Assembly (NCBI GenBank): GCA_026994125.1
Contig: JALWRJ010000489.1
Span: 1 to 12,092 of the forward strand
Source of the DNA: Cyclobacteriaceae bacterium
GTDB lineage: Bacteria > Bacteroidota > Bacteroidia > Cytophagales > Cyclobacteriaceae
Reading direction: 5' to 3'
DNA: 12,092 nt
Positions 5,821-12,092 of the stretch are shown in pieces. The notes below the pieces were generated by a model that saw only the letters and a list, made by a program, of their open reading frames with translations, was not told where the DNA came from and searched no databases. Positions within the stretch are counted from its first letter, which is position 1. Each line of letters starts with the position of its first letter. The translations under genes were made by a program, and so were the position numbers.

Positions 5821-5833
5821 ACCTTAATAAGGT
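5821..5833. promoter_or_regulatory. 13-bp palindrome upstream of phosphatase gene
   Basis: ACCTTAATAAGGT is a perfect inverted repeat about a central A, 26 nt before the phosphatase ATG. Its size and position suit an operator, but no regulator is linked to it. No consensus promoter is visible beside it. Confidence 0.3.
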
Positions 5834-5859
5834 TGGTAAGTAATAGGTAACCCCCCATT

Positions 5860-6324
5860 ATGGAAAAAGTACTATTTATTTGTTTAGGAAATATTTGCCG
5901 TTCGCCCTTAGCCGAAGCGCTGTTTCGCAGGCATGTGCAAGCACAAAATTTAACGCATAAAATTAGTTGCGATTCGTGTGGTACTGCGGCTTACCATATA
6001 GGAGCGCCCCCCGATGCCCGCAGTGTAGCTAATGCCCGCCTTAACGGGTTGGAGTACTCGCACAGGGCAAGGCAATTGCAACCTGTTGATTTTAAGAATT
6101 TTACACGATTGGTAGTGATGGATGACAGCAATTTAAACAATGTGCTTATTCAGGGTGGCCATGTGCACCCTTCGATTACCAAAATGCGCGATTTCGACCC
6201 GCTGGCTCCCGGCTCCGATGTGCCTGATCCTTATTTTGGTGGAAACAAAGGTTTTCAGGAGGTTTATGAGATTTTAGACCGGGCAACCTTACATTTGCTA
6301 CGGCATCTCCGAAAATCTATTTAG
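5860..6324 (+). CDS. Low-molecular-weight protein-tyrosine phosphatase
   Basis: A cytoplasmic phosphatase of 154 residues, expected to act on phosphotyrosine in proteins. The P-loop CLGNICRS (8-15) is the C-x5-R-S signature with nucleophile C8 and R14. The general acid is D123 in VPDPYFGG. Length matches the family. It is the first gene of a plus-strand pair with an unrecognised exported protein 34 nt downstream. In Proteobacteria such enzymes often pair with tyrosine kinases of polysaccharide export; no kinase or capsule gene is present here, so the substrate is unknown. Related folds include thioredoxin-coupled arsenate reductases, but the DPY motif and the lack of the extra redox cysteines of that group favour a phosphatase. 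The ATG follows a C-rich stretch without a Shine-Dalgarno site. Confidence 0.93.
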   Translation: MEKVLFICLGNICRSPLAEALFRRHVQAQNLTHKISCDSCGTAAYHIGAPPDARSVANARLNGLEYSHRARQLQPVDFKNFTRLVVMDDSNLNNVLIQGGHVHPSITKMRDFDPLAPGSDVPDPYFGGNKGFQEVYEILDRATLHLLRHLRKSI

Positions 6325-6358
6325 TACAAATTTTGTTTGCCACTATAAACTGTTAATT

Positions 6359-7228
6359 ATGCGTTTACTAACTACTATTGCCCTTCTAACCCTTGCCACA
6401 CAGAGTGTTTTTGCCCAACAAGTTATTGCACCCGGACAAATGTACAGCAGTGGGGAAGAAATTTATACACCAACCTTGGGCTTTAAAGCTACTATACCCA
6501 CCCACTGGAGTGGTTTATTGCCCGAAGGATCCACTTTATTTTTACTGGCAAATACACAGGGGTATGATGGTGAGATATTTTTATTTGGCGATACCACCGA
6601 TTTTACAGCCATGAGAGCAGCCTGGTTGCAGGGGCTTGCACTTGATGCCAACCGAACCCTGAAATCGGATGGAAATATTAATGAAAATGAGAACTTGCTT
6701 ACCACTAAGGTAATACTTACAGGTACCAGCCAAACAGGTAAACAAGGGTTTATGGTAGGCCGGTGTGGCCCTTACGGCCGATGTGTGGGTGCCTTGCTTA
6801 TTGGTAGCACCCGTTATTTTGATGAAATGAAAAATGACCTGATGCAATTTGTGCAACAGTTAACATTTGTTGAGCCTGTTATGGTGCAACCTTATGCAGG
6901 CTTTGACTGGTACCAGTTTTTGAGCAATAAAAAGGCGGTGCATTATGATAACAGAAGAGGAACCAAATTGGTAAACGAAGTTTGGTTTTGTGAGGATGGC
7001 AGCTTTAAAAGTAAACTTAAACGTACAGGGGTGGTAAAAGGCGATATTGGAAAATACAAAGGAACCCATAGGGGCACCTGGAAGACCACTTCATTTGGAC
7101 CTACCGGTACATTAATCTTATCCTTCGAAAATCTACCTCCTGTGGAGGTTGAACTATTAATTAAAGATGAAGAGGTTTATTTTAACCAAAAGCAGCACGT
7201 GCTAGTAGCGGCTCCTGGGTGCAATTAG
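6359..7228 (+). CDS. Exported protein of unknown function, four cysteines
   Basis: I do not recognise this 289-residue protein. A signal peptide spans 1-19, with a likely cut after VFA before QQ. The mature part seems to have two domains. The first (about 30-172) has a helix-rich segment and a cysteine pair in GRCGPYGRC (C136, C142). The second (about 180-289) is beta-rich, with WYQFLSNKKA, VWFCEDGSFKSK (C211) and GTWKTTS, and looks like a small lipocalin-like or META-like barrel; C288 is next to the last residue. Four cysteines after export suggest two disulfides. It lies 34 nt after the tyrosine phosphatase and may share its transcript. Its TAG overlaps the stop codon of the convergent peptidase gene, with no terminator hairpin in between. 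Confidence 0.85.
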   Translation: MRLLTTIALLTLATQSVFAQQVIAPGQMYSSGEEIYTPTLGFKATIPTHWSGLLPEGSTLFLLANTQGYDGEIFLFGDTTDFTAMRAAWLQGLALDANRTLKSDGNINENENLLTTKVILTGTSQTGKQGFMVGRCGPYGRCVGALLIGSTRYFDEMKNDLMQFVQQLTFVEPVMVQPYAGFDWYQFLSNKKAVHYDNRRGTKLVNEVWFCEDGSFKSKLKRTGVVKGDIGKYKGTHRGTWKTTSFGPTGTLILSFENLPPVEVELLIKDEEVYFNQKQHVLVAAPGCN

Positions 7229-8997
7229 CGGGTATATCTATACACAGGGTATCTTAAATAGGCTTTTTCGAGGTGGTTCGAGTGATTGTAGATATACAAC
7301 AGTTGTGCGTAAGCATCGTTGTTAAAACTACTGTCCGATACCTTTTTAGCATTAAATTCAGCTTTTAATTTAGGGTTACTAGCTAAAATTTCCATGGCAA
7401 GGTCTTCAAACACATAGGCCGAAAAACCTTCTTTTTGTTGCAAAATCGTGTCGAAAAAATTCCAATTAAAAAAGGAGTCTGAAGCTTGAGGCTCAAGGGT
7501 TTCTACAATGTAGCGGTTACGCCATTGGTTTACGGGTACCATTACATCGCCCGGCACAAAGGTTACCTCTTGATTTATTTTGGTAACATCAACATTATAA
7601 TGTGGGTAATGGCCTTCAAAAGCATTAGTGCGTGTTTTATACTTGGCTATATGGTACACTTCAACAGGTAAAACAGTGGTGTCTTTAACTGTTTGCAATT
7701 CCACAGCATTCATTTTTAACCGCTCTATAATGCGCCATTGGCTCTTAGGAATAATATAATAATCGGGTTTGGTTACCACAACCAAAGGTTTATAATGGTT
7801 ATAGTAAGGTATTGCTTTAGCATAAGGTTTTGAACGGTTGTATTTTAATCGTTCTTTACCAGTAATTTGGCTAATGGGCTTTTCTGCTTCGAAACCTTTA
7901 AACATAAGCGTATCAGCCATGGTTTTATCTAACTGCCAGCTAACTACAAATGCTTTTTTTACTTGAGCATGTTGTTTGGCTTGTGTACGCAGTGTTAAAA
8001 TTTTGTTAGCATTTTTGTGCGTAAAGTATAGCAATCCTAGTAGGTAGTTATAGGTAGCTTGTACACGTTGTTCAAAGGGTTTAAGCATGTGGGTTTCGCT
8101 CATAAATCCTAAGGTATGAAACAAAGCCGCATAACCCGAGCTATAGCGGGGCAGGTCGATAAAACTATCGTAGCCTTTATCTGGTGTATTCATACCCCAC
8201 ACATTTACATAGGGGGTCATTTCGGTGCCGGCTTTGGCCATGTAATTAAAATGCCAGGGCAGCAGTTGTTGAGTTAAAAATTGGCTTAATGCCCCACCCA
8301 GTTTATCGGGTTGGGTGGGTAAGGTGGTTGATACATATTGATAATCGGCTCCATTGCTTACATGGGTGTCGATAAATACATCCGGGTCTAATTCTTGAAA
8401 AAGTTGACTGAATGCTTTGGTATTTCGGGTGTCAGCTTTAATAAAATCACGGTTTAAGTCGTAGTTGTTGGCATTTCCTCTAAACCCGTATGCTTTAGGC
8501 CCCACTTGATTTACACGGGTTGTGCTGTTTCGGTTTAAAACACCACCAATATTGTAAAAGGGGATAATGGCAACCACAGTATTATCGAGCAATGATGCAA
8601 GTGAGTTGTCAGTAACCAGGTTGCGCGCCAGCATTTGCGATGCTTCCACGCCATCGGGTTCACCCGGGTGGATGGCGTTATTGATTAAAACCACCGCTTT
8701 ACCTTTTGACTTTAATTCGGCAATATCAGCACTGCCAGATTTTGAAATTAATACCAAATGAAGCGGTAAGCCCGAATCAGTTATTCCTTTTTCGAGGAGC
8801 TGCACTTGCGGGTAGGCCACAGCTAATCTTTTATAAAATTCTATGCCTTCTTTATAAGTACTGGTTTCAAGATGCTTTGATTTTTCAAACACCGTTAAAA
8901 AATTTTGAGCCACCAATGGTAAATACATAAAATGGATTAAGATTATACCTGCGATTATTGTCTTGCTGGTTTGCTGTATTTGTTTAATGTATTTCAT
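7225..8997 (-). CDS. Exported M14-family zinc carboxypeptidase
   Basis: A metallopeptidase of 590 residues, probably periplasmic or secreted. A signal peptide ends near residue 30 (PLVA before Q). The M14 zinc ligands are H110 and E113 in AIHPGE and H212 in IDTH; the catalytic Glu is probably E301 in MSETH, and NYDLNRDF (178-185) supplies the substrate-binding Asn-Arg pair (N182, R183). The catalytic domain covers about 45-330. A further 260 residues follow, rich in beta strands and without a motif I recognise, so the protein is about twice the length of the core domain. No T9SS-type C-terminal sorting domain is obvious. It lies 36 nt after the serine hydrolase on the same strand, probably in one transcript. 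Substrate preference (metallocarboxypeptidase or murein peptide) is not readable from the sequence. Confidence 0.93.
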   Translation of the reverse strand: MKYIKQIQQTSKTIIAGIILIHFMYLPLVAQNFLTVFEKSKHLETSTYKEGIEFYKRLAVAYPQVQLLEKGITDSGLPLHLVLISKSGSADIAELKSKGKAVVLINNAIHPGEPDGVEASQMLARNLVTDNSLASLLDNTVVAIIPFYNIGGVLNRNSTTRVNQVGPKAYGFRGNANNYDLNRDFIKADTRNTKAFSQLFQELDPDVFIDTHVSNGADYQYVSTTLPTQPDKLGGALSQFLTQQLLPWHFNYMAKAGTEMTPYVNVWGMNTPDKGYDSFIDLPRYSSGYAALFHTLGFMSETHMLKPFEQRVQATYNYLLGLLYFTHKNANKILTLRTQAKQHAQVKKAFVVSWQLDKTMADTLMFKGFEAEKPISQITGKERLKYNRSKPYAKAIPYYNHYKPLVVVTKPDYYIIPKSQWRIIERLKMNAVELQTVKDTTVLPVEVYHIAKYKTRTNAFEGHYPHYNVDVTKINQEVTFVPGDVMVPVNQWRNRYIVETLEPQASDSFFNWNFFDTILQQKEGFSAYVFEDLAMEILASNPKLKAEFNAKKVSDSSFNNDAYAQLLYIYNHSNHLEKAYLRYPVYRYTR

Positions 8998-9033
8998 ATA
9001 AGTGTACCTTGGTTAATCTAATGTTGATATTTA

Positions 9034-10227
9034 CTATGGTAGATTATTTACAGCACTTTTGCTTATATTATTTACAACTTCCCTGAAAACTGTTCGCCAA
9101 GAATCAACATTTTTATTTCTTTTTCCCATTCTCACAATGATTATATTTTCATGTGGATAAATGAAAAGATACTGTCCTAAATGGCCTGTGCCGGCAATAC
9201 TTTCTATTTCATATTCCTTTCCTTTGTTTTGGGCATATATCCACCAAAAATTCCGATAGTATAAATCATTAGCGTATTGTGGTAGTTTATAGTTTTCGGA
9301 AATATCAAAACTGTAATTTATCCAATTCTCTGAAATTATTTGTTTACCATTCCAATAACCACGCTTTAGTATAAGTCGGCCGAACTTGGCAAAATCTATG
9401 GCTCTTAGGTTTAAGCCACTTTCCATTTTCGTCATTCCGGATTTTTCACTGTCAATGCTCCAGGAGCCAGCGTATTCCATGCCCAGTTTATTCCACAATT
9501 TTTCTTCAAAGTATTTTGCCGCGCTTCGCTGAGTTGCCTTTTCAATTACCATACCTATTAAAATAGGGTTGTAGGAGTTATATTTAAATTTTGTTCCTGG
9601 TGCATATTCAAGCGGTAATTCAAGAATTCTCTCCTTTAAATTTGGATAATAGTATGCTTTTGGTTTGTCGCCCCAAGGTAAATCATGATCTTTAAACTGA
9701 ATACCACTACGCATATCCAGAACATCCGAAATAAGCAGATTTTTGTATGTTGGGTTGGTGTTGGTTAATTCTGGTATATATGTTACCACAGGGGTATTTA
9801 CATGTTCAATAAGTTTTTCATCAATGGCAATTCCGGTGATAAGAGATGTTATTGATTTAGCTACTGAAAAAGATGTATTTATTGAGTTTCTTCGATAACC
9901 ATTTAAGTATTTCTCAAAAACTATTGTATCATTTTTGATAACTATAAATGCGGTTGTTCCTGAATTATCTAAGAGGTCTAGCAATTCAACTTGTTCGTTT
10001 TTGTTTTTTGACACCCTTACTTTTGTAAGATTGGAGTCTATACCTTTTATAAAATAGAACGGTTCAAACGAAGCCTTAAATTCGTATTTTGGGAATTTTT
10101 TATAGTCTTCTACATCGGAGGCTCTCCATTTAATATACCTACCAAAATAGGTTGTTGTACTGCAAGAAGTGTATAAAATTGATAGTGTTGCAATCAAAAA
10201 TGATATTAAAATTAGTTTATTGCGCAT
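9034..10227 (-). CDS. Serine hydrolase, class C beta-lactamase fold, putative lipoprotein
   Basis: A 397-residue member of the beta-lactamase/CubicO family of penicillin-binding-protein-like esterases and amidases. The nucleophile motif is SVAK (S121, K124). The second motif is YNS (Y216-S218) in FKYNSYNP, and a GTGHLGQ segment (346-352) takes the place of the KTG box. This set is closer to esterases and 6-aminohexanoate-dimer hydrolases (Y-x-S) than to true beta-lactamases. The N-terminus has a hydrophobic stretch ending TSC, so C22 may be lipidated, although Tyr at -3 is not canonical. It follows the VPS10-like gene after 70 nt and precedes the M14 peptidase by 36 nt. Base composition is more AT-rich than the flanking genes (15 G+C in 9901-9960, 20 in 9241-9300, against 29 in 11401-11460), possibly a sign of transfer. 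Confidence 0.92.
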   Translation of the reverse strand: MRNKLILISFLIATLSILYTSCSTTTYFGRYIKWRASDVEDYKKFPKYEFKASFEPFYFIKGIDSNLTKVRVSKNKNEQVELLDLLDNSGTTAFIVIKNDTIVFEKYLNGYRRNSINTSFSVAKSITSLITGIAIDEKLIEHVNTPVVTYIPELTNTNPTYKNLLISDVLDMRSGIQFKDHDLPWGDKPKAYYYPNLKERILELPLEYAPGTKFKYNSYNPILIGMVIEKATQRSAAKYFEEKLWNKLGMEYAGSWSIDSEKSGMTKMESGLNLRAIDFAKFGRLILKRGYWNGKQIISENWINYSFDISENYKLPQYANDLYYRNFWWIYAQNKGKEYEIESIAGTGHLGQYLFIYPHENIIIVRMGKRNKNVDSWRTVFREVVNNISKSAVNNLP

Positions 10228-10297
10228 GCTGATTTTAGACTTACAGGTTTAGTGTACTAAAGTATATTGTTTTCCTTACCTCTTGTATTACATAAAC

Positions 10298-12092
10298 TTA
10301 CTCTAGCTTAAATTGTTTTATAGTTTTAAACGGGCTAAGGTTAGCATTTTCAACCATTTTTTGGTAGGCGGGCCAGGTAGTAGTATAAAATTGGTTGGTT
10401 TTAGCTAACCAGGGCAGCAATTTATTTTTGGCTTGTGCCATGGTGCGTGCCTGTGTTGGCCCTGGCTTGTTAAATGAGCCCAGGTACATAAAATTTTTAT
10501 AGTAAAAATCCATGATGGAAGGAAACTCCTCTGCCGTAATGCCCTGCCGTTCATTTTTTGGGCCAACTAGTTCGTCCATAAGTGCGTTAATACTATCGTT
10601 GGTTGCTTTACTTAAGTTTCGTAACGAATCAAATTCATCGCCTTTATCTTTTAGCTGTTTTAAGATGGCATCTACGGTTTTTTTGCTATCGCGTAACTGA
10701 GCCATGGCTTCTCCTGCTATTTTTATTTGCGATTCAATGGTTTTACGTGCCTGGTAATTGGCTGTTAAATCTTGTTGCGGGATGTCCAATCTGGGGTCAA
10801 ATTTTACAGTAATATGGGTTGAATCTTTTTTGTTTCCAAACTGCATAACTAATTTATACATGCCCGGTACCACCTGTACACCACTTGGTTCGCCTCTTTT
10901 TTTATTGGGCTCATTTCGCGAAGGGAAATTAATGCCCTTTTCGTCAAGATGCCAGTACATTCTGTACATTCCATCCTCTTTGTATTTTTTAGTTAACGTT
11001 CTAATAAGTTCATTTTTATTGTTATAAAAACGGAACCAAATAGTATCGTAGGCTACCTGGGTGGTATCGGTTTGAGCAGGCGTAGCGGCTGCCTTGCTTT
11101 TTTTACCTTTTTTCTTCTTACCAGTTGTTTGAGGAGAGTCTTTTTTAGCTTCCGGTTTGTTAACCGTATAGGTAATCATGGCACCTCTGGGGCGGTTTTT
11201 GCCAATATACATGGCATCTGCGGCAAAGCGTGTGCCCGAAGCTTGTTGATTGGCCGTAATATAGGCATTAGGAGCTGGGTACACTTTTAATGTATTCTTT
11301 AGTGTGCTTGCTCCTTTTTTTGCTATTTCTCTTAAAGGTCGAATGTCGTCCAACACCCAGGCAGCACGCCCAAATGTGCCCATTACCAAATCGTTTTCTC
11401 TGGGTTGGATGGCCAAATCCATGGTTGAAACCGATGGGTATCCGTTAGTCCATTTAGTCCAGTTGGTACCTTTATCAATGCTTACATACAAACCATGTTC
11501 AGTGCCTAAAAAAAGTAAATTCGGTTCTACAGGGTCTTGTACCAGGGCAAGTGTGTAGCCAAAAGTTTCATCTTTGTTTAGCATTTGTTTCCAGGTTTGT
11601 CCGTAGTCAGTAGTGTGGAACAAGTAAGGTTTAAAATCAAACTGGCGATAGTTGTTTACAATTACATAGGCTTCCCCTGCATTGTATTTAGAAGCTCTAA
11701 TTTGCGGTATCCAGGCATTTTTAGGCAGTCCGGTTAATTTACCGGTTAGGTTAGTCCAGCTTTTACCCCCATCTCGTGTTAGTTGCAATTGCCCGTCATC
11801 AGTACCTACCCAAAGTAAGCCTTTTTCCAGCGGGCTGGGTTCAATGGCTAAAATGGTTGTGTAATTTTCGGCTCCGGTGGCATCCATGGTAATACCGCCA
11901 CTTAAATATTGCTTTTGTTTTTCGGGGTCGTTGGTGGTTAAGTCTGGCGAAATGAGTTCCCAGGTATCACCTTTGTCAACACTTTTGTGTACAAACTGCG
12001 AACCAAAATAAATGGTAGCGTGGTTAAAAGGGTCTTGAGCAAGGGCCGAATTCCAATTAAACCTGAGTTTTACATCGGGGTTAGGGTGGGTG
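10298..12092 (-). CDS. VPS10/Asp-box repeat secreted protein (C-terminal part)
   Basis: The reading frame is open through the window edge, so the 597 residues visible are the C-terminal part; full-length relatives are about 1000 residues. Four Asp-box turns (S/T-x-D-x-G-x-x-W) have aspartates at visible residues 39, 107, 162 and 206, typical of sortilin/BNR beta-propellers often annotated as glycosyl hydrolases. A FlgD-like Ig domain follows (about 300-430). It is interrupted at about 313-345 by a Lys-rich low-complexity insert containing GKKKKGKKSK. A helical, probably coiled-coil segment covers about 445-510, and the protein ends FKLE with no T9SS sorting domain visible. Relatives are exported; the signal peptide would lie outside the window. 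Substrate is unknown and sialidase activity should not be assumed. An ATG at 11887 is internal, not the start. It is followed by the serine hydrolase and M14 peptidase, probably in one unit. Confidence 0.9.
   Translation of the reverse strand, partial: THPNPDVKLRFNWNSALAQDPFNHATIYFGSQFVHKSVDKGDTWELISPDLTTNDPEKQKQYLSGGITMDATGAENYTTILAIEPSPLEKGLLWVGTDDGQLQLTRDGGKSWTNLTGKLTGLPKNAWIPQIRASKYNAGEAYVIVNNYRQFDFKPYLFHTTDYGQTWKQMLNKDETFGYTLALVQDPVEPNLLFLGTEHGLYVSIDKGTNWTKWTNGYPSVSTMDLAIQPRENDLVMGTFGRAAWVLDDIRPLREIAKKGASTLKNTLKVYPAPNAYITANQQASGTRFAADAMYIGKNRPRGAMITYTVNKPEAKKDSPQTTGKKKKGKKSKAAATPAQTDTTQVAYDTIWFRFYNNKNELIRTLTKKYKEDGMYRMYWHLDEKGINFPSRNEPNKKRGEPSGVQVVPGMYKLVMQFGNKKDSTHITVKFDPRLDIPQQDLTANYQARKTIESQIKIAGEAMAQLRDSKKTVDAILKQLKDKGDEFDSLRNLSKATNDSINALMDELVGPKNERQGITAEEFPSIMDFYYKNFMYLGSFNKPGPTQARTMAQAKNKLLPWLAKTNQFYTTTWPAYQKMVENANLSPFKTIKQFKLE

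Noticed and set aside
9034..10227. Beta-lactamase resistance gene
   Set aside because: The SxxK and Y-x-S motifs with no KTG box fit esterase or amidase relatives better than true class C beta-lactamases.
11885..11887. ATG at 11887 as the start of the VPS10-like gene
   Set aside because: The frame continues upstream to the window edge and encodes another Asp-box turn (SVDKGDTW), so this Met is internal.

Overview
The window looks like chromosomal sequence from a member of the Bacteroidota. The best direct evidence is the tRNA promoter at 292-322, which fits the phylum's promoter pattern exactly (TTTG, 19 nt, TAnnTTTG). Supporting signs are AT-rich DNA, export signals cut before Gln (A-Q), few Shine-Dalgarno sites, and families typical of the phylum: a VPS10/Asp-box secreted protein, a DUF6588-like envelope protein and an M14 peptidase. 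A Kdo transferase shows that the cell makes lipopolysaccharide. I cannot name the genus.

Region 1 (1-322) holds an intact tRNA-Val(UAC) on the minus strand with its own promoter and terminator. Downstream of it lies a tandem repeat of about 100 bp. Each unit carries only the 3' part of a tRNA (a piece of D arm, anticodon arm, T arm, 3' acceptor strand) followed by a copy of the same terminator. The array runs off the left edge of the window.

Region 2 (378-3749, minus strand) holds two two-gene units. The upstream unit is a PerR-like peroxide sensor (TTG start, two candidate operators in its leader) followed by a typical 2-Cys peroxiredoxin, closed by an intrinsic terminator. The downstream unit is waaA/kdtA followed by rsgA, which overlap by 7 nt and are probably translationally coupled. 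The PerR-like protein keeps all five regulatory metal ligands but has lost three of the four structural zinc cysteines.

Region 3 (3856-7228) has an exported beta-rich protein on the plus strand, an enoyl-CoA hydratase on the minus strand, then a low-molecular-weight tyrosine phosphatase and an unrecognised exported protein on the plus strand. The first two converge on one terminator hairpin that contains the stop codon of the hydratase. A minus-oriented terminator lies just upstream of the hydratase start and has no obvious gene to serve.

Region 4 (7225-12092, minus strand) is a run of three exported proteins with short gaps: the C-terminal part of a VPS10/Asp-box protein (cut by the window edge), a serine hydrolase of the class C beta-lactamase fold, and an M14 zinc carboxypeptidase. 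The run suggests a periplasmic or surface degradation set. The serine hydrolase gene looks richer in A+T than its neighbours.

No CRISPR array, insertion sequence, phage gene or defence system is visible. The most unusual items are the tRNA-fragment repeat, the zinc-site-less PerR with its paired operator candidates, and the orphan terminator upstream of the hydratase.
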